Assembly: GCA_903846555.1 (NCBI GenBank)
Contig: CAINBI010000034.1
Location: 1 to 34,776 of the forward strand
Reading direction: 5' to 3'
Source of the DNA: an uncultured Pseudomonadota bacterium
GTDB taxonomy: Bacteria; Pseudomonadota; Gammaproteobacteria; Burkholderiales; Methylophilaceae
Length of the DNA stretch: 34,776 nt
This document shows positions 11,168-18,433 of this stretch, in pieces (positions within the stretch are counted from its first letter, which is position 1; the number at the start of each line of letters is the position of its first letter). The position numbers and the translations under genes are program-made. The notes under the pieces are model-generated. The model was not told the origin of the DNA. It saw nothing but the letters and a program-made list of their open reading frames with translations, and ran no database searches.

Positions 11168-11262
11168 CAGGAATAGTTTAAAGCGACTTTCCACACAATG
11201 ATGCTGAACACTTAACCTAAATATCTCCTTTAAATTCATATGGTTATATAGAATATATCTAC

Positions 11263-13440
11263 CTAGAATTTCCCGTAATATCCCTCTTTTAGCGCATCAT
11301 AAAGATTGGCCGCAGAATGAATTTCGCCATCATATTCAATATCGTCGTTGCCTTTCACTTCTAACTCAGTGCCGTCATCCAAGGTGAATTTGTAGGTGGT
11401 ATTTTCTAAGTCTTTCTCAGTCACCAATACGCCTTGAAATGCTTCAGGATTAAATCTAAATGTTGTGCAGCCTTTTAAGCCTTTGTCATAAGCGTAAAGA
11501 TAAATGTTTTTGAAGTCCTCAAAATCGTAATCCGTCGGCACGTTAATGGTTTTTGAAATTGAGCTATCAATCCATTTTTGGGCAGCGGCTTGAACGTCCA
11601 CATGCGCTTTTGCTTGTATCGTAGATGAGTCTAAAAAGTAATCTGGTAACTTTTCATCGTCCTTATCGCTAAACGGCATGGCGTTCGGATTAATCAACTC
11701 GCGATATGCCAGCAATTCGTAAGAGAATACATCGACCTTTTCTTTCGATTTTTTACCTTCACGAATCACGTTACGTGCATAGTGATGTGCAAAAGATGGC
11801 TCGATACCATTGCTGGCGTTGTTAGCTAGCGATAGTGAGATGGTGCCTGTAGGCGCAATTGAGCTGTGGTGCGTGAAGCGCGCACCCTTGCTGGCAATCT
11901 GGTTACGCAAACCTTCAGGGAACTGTTGCATGTAACGACTGTATTTACCCAACAACACTTTACCCGCAATTTTGCTGCCGACTTTAATGCCGTCAGCGGC
12001 CATTTCAGGGCGTTTTGCCAACATATCCGCTGTCACTTCAAACTTCTCGTCCATAAGCGGCGCTGGGCCTTTTTCAGTCGCAAGTTGCACGCCAACTTCC
12101 CAACCCACTTCGGCCATAATGCGCGTGACATCATCAGTAAATTTAAGTGAATCCTCCTCGCCATATTTCATTTTCATCATGGTGAGTGCTGAACCTAAAC
12201 CCAAATACCCCATACCATGACGACGTTTACGTGCAATTTCATCGCGTTGCTGTTGCAGCGGCAAGCCGTTAATTTCAACCACGTTATCGAGCATACGGGT
12301 GAAAATGGCAATCACATCGTGATACTCTTTCCAATCGAAGCAAGCTTCATCCGTGAACGGCTTTTTAACAAAGCGGGTTAAATTAACTGAGCCTAACAAA
12401 CACGCGCCATAAGGCGGTAATGGCTGTTCGCCACATGGGTTGGTGGTGCGAATATTCTCGCAAAACCAGTTATTGTTCATTTCATTCACGCGGTCAATCA
12501 AGATAAATCCCGGCTCAGCAAAGTCGTAAGTGCTAGACATAATCACATCCCACAAACGACGCGCTTTGATTGTTTTGTAAACACGGCAAGCCACTTTACC
12601 AGCATCCACACCCTCTGACTTGGTAAGATATTTGCCTTTTACCGGCCATTCACGCCATACCACTTGGGTAACATCGTTGACATTAAGACCATCGATAATC
12701 GCTTCTTTTTCAGTCACTGGAAAAGCTAATTTCCACTCTGAGTCTGCTTTCACCGCTTCCATGAATTCTTTAGTAATTAGGCACGACAAATTAAACTGGC
12801 GTAAACGACCATTCTCACGTTTGGCTTTAATGAAATCAGTCACATCAGGATGTGAAATATCAAAAGTCGCCATTTGCGCACCACGACGACCACCCGCGCT
12901 AGATACGGTAAAACACATTTTGTCGTAAATATCCATAAACGAAAGTGGGCCGCTCGTGTAGGCGCCAGCCCCTGCTACAAATGCACCTTTTGGGCGCAAC
13001 GTAGAAAATTCGTAGCCAATGCCACAGCCTGCTTTAAGGGTTAAGCCTGCTTCGTGAACCTTGCCTAGAATATTGTCCATGCTATCTTCAATCACACCAG
13101 ACACTGTGCAATTAATGGTTGAAGTGGCTGGCTTATGCTCTAAGGCACCGGCATTCGATGTAATGCGGCCAGCTGGAATTGCACCATGTCGCAAAGCCCA
13201 CAGAAATTTTTCATGCCACTCTGCACGTTTATCTTCCACCTCAACATCGGCCAAAGCACGCGCTACGCGTGAGTAAGAGTCATCCATATTAGAATCGATA
13301 TTGTCACCTTGTTTGGATTTAAGGCGATATTTTTTATCCCAAATATCTAGTGACACAGGTTGCATAGGAATTTCTTTTTCTACAGTCATATTTTCAGCGC
13401 CTACGTTCAAATTGTTAGCAGTTTCAACAGCCTTAAGCAT
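11263..13440 (-). CDS. nrdJ: Class II (adenosylcobalamin-dependent) ribonucleotide reductase, catalytic chain
   Basis: Makes deoxyribonucleotides using adenosylcobalamin to start the radical, so it works with or without oxygen. 725 residues. The catalytic triad motif is clear: N334, C336, E338 in TTNPCGEQP. The redox pair is C111 (INCTVSG) with C347, the same 11-residue spacing from the radical Cys as in characterised class II enzymes. GLKGCTTFRF near residue 660 marks the barrel's end. The chain then stops at EGYYGKF with no C-terminal CXXC tail, as in the NrdJa half of split enzymes (NrdJa/NrdJb of Pseudomonas aeruginosa); no NrdJb follows. An AAGGGA ribosome site lies 8 nt before the ATG. 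The NrdR box at 13584-13599 suggests NrdR control. Confidence 0.9.
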   Translation of the reverse strand: MLKAVETANNLNVGAENMTVEKEIPMQPVSLDIWDKKYRLKSKQGDNIDSNMDDSYSRVARALADVEVEDKRAEWHEKFLWALRHGAIPAGRITSNAGALEHKPATSTINCTVSGVIEDSMDNILGKVHEAGLTLKAGCGIGYEFSTLRPKGAFVAGAGAYTSGPLSFMDIYDKMCFTVSSAGGRRGAQMATFDISHPDVTDFIKAKRENGRLRQFNLSCLITKEFMEAVKADSEWKLAFPVTEKEAIIDGLNVNDVTQVVWREWPVKGKYLTKSEGVDAGKVACRVYKTIKARRLWDVIMSSTYDFAEPGFILIDRVNEMNNNWFCENIRTTNPCGEQPLPPYGACLLGSVNLTRFVKKPFTDEACFDWKEYHDVIAIFTRMLDNVVEINGLPLQQQRDEIARKRRHGMGYLGLGSALTMMKMKYGEEDSLKFTDDVTRIMAEVGWEVGVQLATEKGPAPLMDEKFEVTADMLAKRPEMAADGIKVGSKIAGKVLLGKYSRYMQQFPEGLRNQIASKGARFTHHSSIAPTGTISLSLANNASNGIEPSFAHHYARNVIREGKKSKEKVDVFSYELLAYRELINPNAMPFSDKDDEKLPDYFLDSSTIQAKAHVDVQAAAQKWIDSSISKTINVPTDYDFEDFKNIYLYAYDKGLKGCTTFRFNPEAFQGVLVTEKDLENTTYKFTLDDGTELEVKGNDDIEYDGEIHSAANLYDALKEGYYGKF

Positions 13441-13768
13441 GGATACATTCCCTTATTATTTGGCTTTTACTCACCTAGAGAAACCCGTTTCAGGAGTCTG
13501 TGAACTAAGCCTGTGTTTATTAAATATATTTCAATATGCTGCACGTTACGCAAAATGCATGCTTGTGTTAAAAAATCACTTAACCACAACATATTGTGTT
13601 TTTTTAGTAATTTAATCATTTTGTAGTGGTTGGTCAAGTGGTTTATTCAACAAATAAAGGTGTTTTAACCTACGATTACGCTTGCAAATTTTCAAAGCTA
13701 GACTGGCATTGGCTTACATCAATGCAGGCAATCATTCACATAAAAAATATTTGTGCGAAAATGACACT
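13441..13768. other. Divergent intergenic region nrdJ / waaA
   Basis: 328 bp between divergent starts. It holds the NrdR box and a weak minus-strand promoter candidate for nrdJ (TTGCGT with a TATATT about 19 nt on, 13527-13556). On the plus side there is a possible waaA promoter (TTGGTC at 13630, AATAAA at 13653). No cobalamin riboswitch consensus box was recognised. A 4-codon frame (ATGACACTATGA, 13761) overlaps the waaA start codon. Confidence 0.4.
13584..13599 (-). promoter_or_regulatory. NrdR box upstream of nrdJ
   Basis: The 14-bp core CACAACATATTGTG (13585-13598) is a near-perfect dyad. It matches the NrdR box pattern (ACACAATATATTGTGT-like) and lies about 145 nt upstream of nrdJ. NrdR sites normally come in pairs about 31 bp apart. 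Exactly 31 bp away, 13553-13568 carries a good half-site (CTTGTGT) with a poor partner half. NrdR is the general repressor of ribonucleotide reductase genes, which fits. Confidence 0.65.
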
Positions 13769-15031
13769 ATGACGCGTACCACATACACCCTACTACTTTA
13801 TTTGCTGTTGCCATTCACGCTACTAAAATTACTATGGCGCGCAAGAAAACAGCCGGAATATTTGAATCACTGGCGTGAGCGCTATGGTTTTTATCATGCA
13901 TCTAGCCATGATCCAGTTATTTGGCTGCATTGTGTTTCAGTAGGCGAAACTCGCGCAGCAGCACCGTTAATTAAAGCCTTATTGCGCCAATATCCTAAGC
14001 ACCAAATATTACTGACACATACCACGCCAACTGGGCGCGCGGCTAGTGAGCAGTTATTTGGCGACACTATACAGCGCGTTTATTTACCTTACGACGTGCC
14101 ATTTGCGGTTAATGGCTTTTTAAACCAATTTAAGCCCGTGCTTGGTGTGCTAATGGAGACAGAGCTTTGGTTTAATTTAATAGCAAGCTGTAAACGGCAG
14201 GATATTCCGCTATTGCTAGTCAATGCTCGGCTATCAGAAAAATCTGCCCTTGCTTACGCCAAGATCGGTAAACTCGTAGCAGGAGGCTTACAAAGCTTAT
14301 CTGCAATTGCAGCACAAACAGCTACAGATGCTGCGCGCTTACAACAACTGGGCGCAAATAATGTGAGTATTGTGGGTAACTTGAAGTTTGATGTTATGCC
14401 ACCAGAAGACGTAGTGATACAAGGCCAGAAATTACGTGCCTTACTGGGAGAAAATCGCACTGTGCTTCTTGCCGCAAGTACCAGAGAAGGTGAAGAGGCT
14501 ATTATTTTAGATGCGAGTGCGAATATACCCAACTTACTCACTATCATTGTGCCTCGCCATCCACAGCGATTTAGCGAGGTAGAGTCTTTATTGAAGCAAC
14601 GCGGTTTGCGCTATCAAAAACGATCCAGCTTAAATCAGCCTATCAATCAAGATACCCGATACATTCTGGGGGATAGTATGGGTGAGCTGTTTACTTATTA
14701 TGCAGCCACTGACATTGCCTTGATTGGCGGCAGCTTATTACCTTTTGGTGGGCAAAACTTGATTGAAGCGGCGATTATGGGAAAACCAATCTTAATTGGC
14801 CCGCATACCTACAACTTTGCTGACGCAACTCAAAGTGGCGTTGAGGCAGGCGCCGTAATACAGCTCAACTACGCAGCCGAATTGTGCGAAAAGATAGAAT
14901 ATTTAATTAACAACAAATCGATATGTGAACAGATGAGTGTGGCTGCTATACGCTTTAGTCAAGCGTCAACAGGTGCTACAGAAAAGGTTTTACAGTTGCT
15001 TGCGCGGTATTTAGTGAGTCAAGCAGATTGA
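13769..15031 (+). CDS. waaA: 3-deoxy-D-manno-octulosonic acid (Kdo) transferase
   Basis: Inner-membrane glycosyltransferase that adds Kdo from CMP-Kdo to the lipid A precursor, the first step of LPS core assembly. The start is set at the ATG at 13769 because MTRTTYTLLLYLLLPF matches the family's single N-terminal membrane anchor and gives 420 residues; an upstream TTG-started extension of 29 residues looks non-coding. Family motifs: WLHCVSVGETRAA (the acceptor-side catalytic Glu is in VGE), TTPTGR, MEAELW-type METELWFN, and in the C-terminal GT-B half GGSLLPFGGQNLIEAA and GPHTYNFAD. It is divergent from nrdJ. It ends 1 bp from the convergent unknown gene whose block includes pcm and tolC, a grouping I recall as common in betaproteobacteria. 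Confidence 0.95.
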   Translation: MTRTTYTLLLYLLLPFTLLKLLWRARKQPEYLNHWRERYGFYHASSHDPVIWLHCVSVGETRAAAPLIKALLRQYPKHQILLTHTTPTGRAASEQLFGDTIQRVYLPYDVPFAVNGFLNQFKPVLGVLMETELWFNLIASCKRQDIPLLLVNARLSEKSALAYAKIGKLVAGGLQSLSAIAAQTATDAARLQQLGANNVSIVGNLKFDVMPPEDVVIQGQKLRALLGENRTVLLAASTREGEEAIILDASANIPNLLTIIVPRHPQRFSEVESLLKQRGLRYQKRSSLNQPINQDTRYILGDSMGELFTYYAATDIALIGGSLLPFGGQNLIEAAIMGKPILIGPHTYNFADATQSGVEAGAVIQLNYAAELCEKIEYLINNKSICEQMSVAAIRFSQASTGATEKVLQLLARYLVSQAD

Positions 15032-15032
15032 T

Positions 15033-15620
15033 TTAATGCGCACTAAGTTCAGTGACATACATCAACTCACAAGCACCGTTGCCTGCATCCTCGCGGCTGA
15101 GGGAACTACGCCAATGCCAGCCATCAGCCCGTTTAACCTCAATCAACTGGCCTTTCATAATAACAACCTGACCTATACGCACCTTGCTTAACTGACCCTT
15201 AATCGTATCATTAGCAGGAACAATGTGCATATTAGAGGCGTGCACTTCAATTTCATGTTGTGAAATTGGAAACACATCTACATGCCAATAAAAGAAACGA
15301 TGTCCTTGCGAAATATCAATTTTATCCAGCACCGCTTCATCTGACATTGGCCCCCAGCCAACGGCCAAGTCAGTGGGTGATAGCTCGGCTTCAATGCCCA
15401 TTGAATAGTCTTCCCTTGAAAGCACTCTGGCCTCAATCACATAATTAGCAAGTGGCGTGAGCGTGAAACCATTGAGCAGTACATCCGCTGCGGCAGAGAT
15501 AGTTTGCGTGGGCTCATAAGGGGCAATTTCACCTGCGCCGTGTATGACAGGCCGATTTTGATAATGATGATAAGCACCGTAACCAATCAGGCCAATGACT
15601 ATCAGCATTTTCCAGTTCAT
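15033..15620 (-). CDS. Conserved membrane-anchored protein of unknown function
   Basis: 195 residues. A hydrophobic segment at 5-17 (MLIVIGLIGYGAY) followed by a soluble domain suggests a membrane-anchored protein facing the periplasm. The central motifs SPTDLAVGWGPMSD, SQGHRFFYWH and the C-terminal DGWHWRSSLSREDAGNGACE look highly conserved, and I recall similar uncharacterised proteins across proteobacteria, but I know no function. It is the last gene of the minus-strand block, 29 bp beyond the hydrolase gene. AGGA lies about 15 nt before the ATG, farther than usual, so the start is uncertain; M5 is an alternative. No cofactor motif is visible. Confidence 0.7.
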   Translation of the reverse strand: MNWKMLIVIGLIGYGAYHHYQNRPVIHGAGEIAPYEPTQTISAAADVLLNGFTLTPLANYVIEARVLSREDYSMGIEAELSPTDLAVGWGPMSDEAVLDKIDISQGHRFFYWHVDVFPISQHEIEVHASNMHIVPANDTIKGQLSKVRIGQVVIMKGQLIEVKRADGWHWRSSLSREDAGNGACELMYVTELSAH

Positions 15621-15649
15621 GGGCTAGGCGCGTATTTCCTGAGAGCTTA

Positions 15650-16219
15650 CTAGCGGATAAGCTTGCTAATAACCTTGAATGCATCGCCGTCCGCTTTGCC
15701 CAACCATTCGAAGACTATGGATTCAGTATTGCTGATGATGCAACCTGCATCTCGCATTCTGGCCAGCGCATTGGCTTTGTTGGCAGGGTTGCGCGAGATA
15801 ATGGCGTCTTCTGCCACAAATACTTGTTTGCTATTTTGCAAATCTATCGCAGTTTGCAACACGCAAATATGCGCCTCCATGCCTGCAACAATCATTTGTG
15901 AGTGGTCTCGCGTTAACTGGCGGCTGAATTTCGGCTCGGCCACACATGAAAAAGTAAGTTTTTCGACCACTTTAATATTCGGCAAAAGATCTAGCAATTC
16001 AGGCACGGTATTACCTAGGCCTTTTGGATACTGCTCACTGACAATCACGGGCACTTCTAGCATCGCCGCAGCTTGCGCCAAAATGCCACAGTTTTTAATC
16101 ACTGCTTGCATGGCATCTTGCTGCATGGCTGTTAGCAAACATGTTTGCATATCGATAATGACGAGCTGACTTAAATTCGCGCGAGACATGTGATAACGAC
16201 TTGTAGAATTACTGGTCAT
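15650..16219 (-). CDS. Isochorismatase-family cysteine hydrolase
   Basis: Small cysteine hydrolase of the isochorismatase-like fold (YcaC/nicotinamidase relatives). The Asp-Lys-Cys triad is visible: D23 in VIIDMQ, K87 in VVEKLTFS and C119 in GMEAHICVLQTA. The substrate is unknown; members cleave amides or vinyl ethers in the cytosol. The ATG at 16219 overlaps the end of tolC by 11 bp. An alternative ATG 30 nt downstream (MSRANLSQ) gives a more usual N-terminus, and neither has a clear ribosome site. The overlap implies co-transcription with tolC, but no functional link is known. Confidence 0.85.
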   Translation of the reverse strand: MTSNSTSRYHMSRANLSQLVIIDMQTCLLTAMQQDAMQAVIKNCGILAQAAAMLEVPVIVSEQYPKGLGNTVPELLDLLPNIKVVEKLTFSCVAEPKFSRQLTRDHSQMIVAGMEAHICVLQTAIDLQNSKQVFVAEDAIISRNPANKANALARMRDAGCIISNTESIVFEWLGKADGDAFKVISKLIR

Positions 16220-17606
16220 TATTAAGTACTAATTGTTGATTAATATCCGCTAAATCCGTCTCTGCAATCACGCCAGAAACGGCTTTTAAACGAATGATAT
16301 TGACTAAATAATTATAACGAGACTGCAATAAATCACGCTTGGCACTAAAAAATTGTTGCTGCGCATTCAATACATCAACGCTGGTGCGCACGCCAACTTC
16401 ATAACCTAGCTTAGTTGAATCTACTTGGCTTTGGCTACTAATTAGGGCTTGTTCATACGCTTTAACCTGCGCAATGCTGGTGTTTAAATTCAAATAAGCA
16501 CGCTGCGTGTCTAGCTCAGTTTGGCGACGTGCGATTTCCACATCATCTTGCGCTTTTTGTTTGTTGAGTACGGCTTGTCTAATTCGTGAATTCGTCGCGC
16601 CACCTTGATACAAAGGGATTTGTAGCTGCAAACCAATAGTGCCCGCTTTAAGATCACTACCAAAACCAGAAGTACTGCCATTTGAATAAATATCGGTATA
16701 GCTGGCCACGGCATCTAAGGTTGGCAGGTGTCCAGCTTGTGATCGCTCAATTTCCTGCTCGGAAAACTTAAGTGTATCCTGCTGAATCAGGATGTTAAGA
16801 TTATTCTGCGCTGCTACTTCCAGCCATTTATCCATGCCTTGCGTTAAGGCATTGGTTTTAATATCGGCTTTTACTGTCGCCAATTTTTGCGGAATATCTC
16901 CAGTAATTGCCTGAATGGAACGTCGGGCAATTTCATACTCATTCACCGCAGCAATTTCTTGTGCTACCACTAAATCATAGCGCGCCTGCGCTTCGTTGAC
17001 ATCAGTAATAGTGGCGGTACCCACCTCAAAGGTGGCCTTTGCCTGCTCTAGCTGACTCAAAATTGCAGCTTTTTGCGCAATAATCAAATCGATTTTATCT
17101 TGCGCGATCAGCACTTCAAAATAAGTCTGTGTCGTCCGTACAATAAGAGATTGCTGACTTAAATGTAGCTGCTTATCGGCTTGGCTCACTTGGGTTGCAG
17201 CTTGATCCATCTGCACCAAATTTTGCTTACGGAAGATAGGTTGGCGTGCATCAACACCGTAATTATAAGCCTCAAAACTAGCCCGCCCCGCCGCTTTAAA
17301 TGGATTAGATCCAGAACCGTTATATTGAATATCGGTCTGTGATGCACTAGTGCCTGCGCTAAAATTCACTGTGGGTCGATACAAGGCTTTGCCTTGCTCA
17401 GTCAATTCTTGTGCGGCTTGATTGGCGCTTAAAGCCGATGCGAGCGTTGGGTCGTTCGATAAGGCCTGCTGATAAATATCAACCAGAGATTGCTGTTTGC
17501 CTTGAGCGGAGAAAGTAGATGAAGTGTCTAAAGCCCCAGCAGCGAATGCATTTACCGCATAAAAAACTGCTGAGAACATGCTTGTAAAAATAAGGTTTTT
17601 GGTCAT
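16209..17606 (-). CDS. tolC: TolC-family outer-membrane efflux protein
   Basis: Trimeric outer-membrane channel for type I secretion and tripartite efflux pumps. The start is the ATG at 17606; a GTG two codons earlier is an alternative. A signal peptide covers about the first 22 residues, with cleavage after AFA. The mature protein has the two-fold internal repeat of long helices typical of TolC: SLVDIYQQALSNDPTLASA at the first helix, GVDARQPIFRK, and in the second half LQLQIPLYQGGATNSRIRQA and LGYEVGVRTSVDVLNAQQQ. The length of 465 is normal. It lies 12 bp after pcm and downstream of the RND pump genes, so it is the likely exit duct of that pump, although TolC proteins often serve several systems. 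Confidence 0.93.
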   Translation of the reverse strand: MTKNLIFTSMFSAVFYAVNAFAAGALDTSSTFSAQGKQQSLVDIYQQALSNDPTLASALSANQAAQELTEQGKALYRPTVNFSAGTSASQTDIQYNGSGSNPFKAAGRASFEAYNYGVDARQPIFRKQNLVQMDQAATQVSQADKQLHLSQQSLIVRTTQTYFEVLIAQDKIDLIIAQKAAILSQLEQAKATFEVGTATITDVNEAQARYDLVVAQEIAAVNEYEIARRSIQAITGDIPQKLATVKADIKTNALTQGMDKWLEVAAQNNLNILIQQDTLKFSEQEIERSQAGHLPTLDAVASYTDIYSNGSTSGFGSDLKAGTIGLQLQIPLYQGGATNSRIRQAVLNKQKAQDDVEIARRQTELDTQRAYLNLNTSIAQVKAYEQALISSQSQVDSTKLGYEVGVRTSVDVLNAQQQFFSAKRDLLQSRYNYLVNIIRLKAVSGVIAETDLADINQQLVLNNDQ

Positions 17607-17618
17607 ATTCACAGTGGG

Positions 17619-18347
17619 CTAGAACTCAAACTTAGCCGCTTGAGGTGCGTTTAAAAGCTGTGGCAGGCACGTTTCAAAAATTACATCATGCCTAAAAGCC
17701 TCTTCACTCACACGCGTTGTTAGCGTAGCCTGCATAATCGGCATTTCACCAATAACAGTAAATAAGCGACCACCAACCTTGAGCATTTTTTCTGCATCCA
17801 CAGTGCGTAGCGGCATAGCGCCAGTAAAAACAATCACGTCATACGGTGCAGCTTCTGCAAAGCCATTCACCGCATCGCCAATATGCAGCGTGACATTGTG
17901 AATGTTTTGTTTTTCTAGGCGCGCCTTAGCCACATCGGATAATGCTTGATGAATTTCTACCGCATGCACATGCTTGGCTAGCGTGGCTAATAACGCAGTT
18001 AAATAGCCGCTACCTGTCCCCACTACCAACACTTTATCGGTTTTTTTAACGCTAAGTGCCTGCAATATCCGGCCCTCTAACTTAGGTGACAACATGGTTT
18101 GACCATGACCGATGGGTAATTCAACATCGGCAAATGCTAAGCCTTGTTGTGATTCAGCCACAAAGTTCTCACGCGGCACTTGGTTAAATAGCTCAAGCAC
18201 CACTGGGTCCAATACTTCCCATGTGCGAATTTGCTGTTCTATCATATTGAATCTGGCCTCGCGGTTACTAAAACCAGCAGCATCACCAGAAAGATTGAAT
18301 CTAGCTTCATTAGAAAAGCGATTTTGGGATTGTGTAGTTTGTGTCAT
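17619..18347 (-). CDS. pcm: Protein-L-isoaspartate O-methyltransferase
   Basis: SAM-dependent methyltransferase that repairs isoaspartyl residues in aged proteins. Motif I is VLVVGTGSGYLTALLA; the upstream MIEQQIRTWEVLD and VPRENFV segments are the family N-terminus, and GHGQTMLSPKLEGRILQAL is the usual SPKL block. Start: the ATG at 18347 has AGGA 12 nt upstream; ATG 18359 and TTG 18368 are possible. The N-terminus is unusual: before MIEQQ the block F-S-N-(R)-E-A-R-F-N occurs twice, 17 residues apart, as a local duplication. It lies 66 bp after the RND gene and 12 bp before tolC. The pcm-tolC pairing is common in betaproteobacteria as I recall it. Confidence 0.92.
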   Translation of the reverse strand: MTQTTQSQNRFSNEARFNLSGDAAGFSNREARFNMIEQQIRTWEVLDPVVLELFNQVPRENFVAESQQGLAFADVELPIGHGQTMLSPKLEGRILQALSVKKTDKVLVVGTGSGYLTALLATLAKHVHAVEIHQALSDVAKARLEKQNIHNVTLHIGDAVNGFAEAAPYDVIVFTGAMPLRTVDAEKMLKVGGRLFTVIGEMPIMQATLTTRVSEEAFRHDVIFETCLPQLLNAPQAAKFEF

Positions 18348-18433
18348 AGCAAATTTCATTCCTATCAATTTTAATTATTATAGCGCATGCCCTTATGCTG
18401 CAAGCTGAATTTAAGCAGGCTTTTTAAATACGT

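Noticed and set aside
13441-13681. Cobalamin riboswitch before nrdJ
   Set aside because: Looked for because the enzyme uses B12, but no B12-box-like core was found; the NrdR box explains regulation better.
13682-13768. TTG-started N-terminal extension of waaA
   Set aside because: Adds 29 residues before the family's membrane anchor; the ATG at 13769 matches family length.
15663-16169. Plus-strand open frame of 168 codons
   Set aside because: Fully antisense to the isochorismatase-like gene, whose catalytic triad is clear; Ser/Ala/Thr-rich shadow composition.
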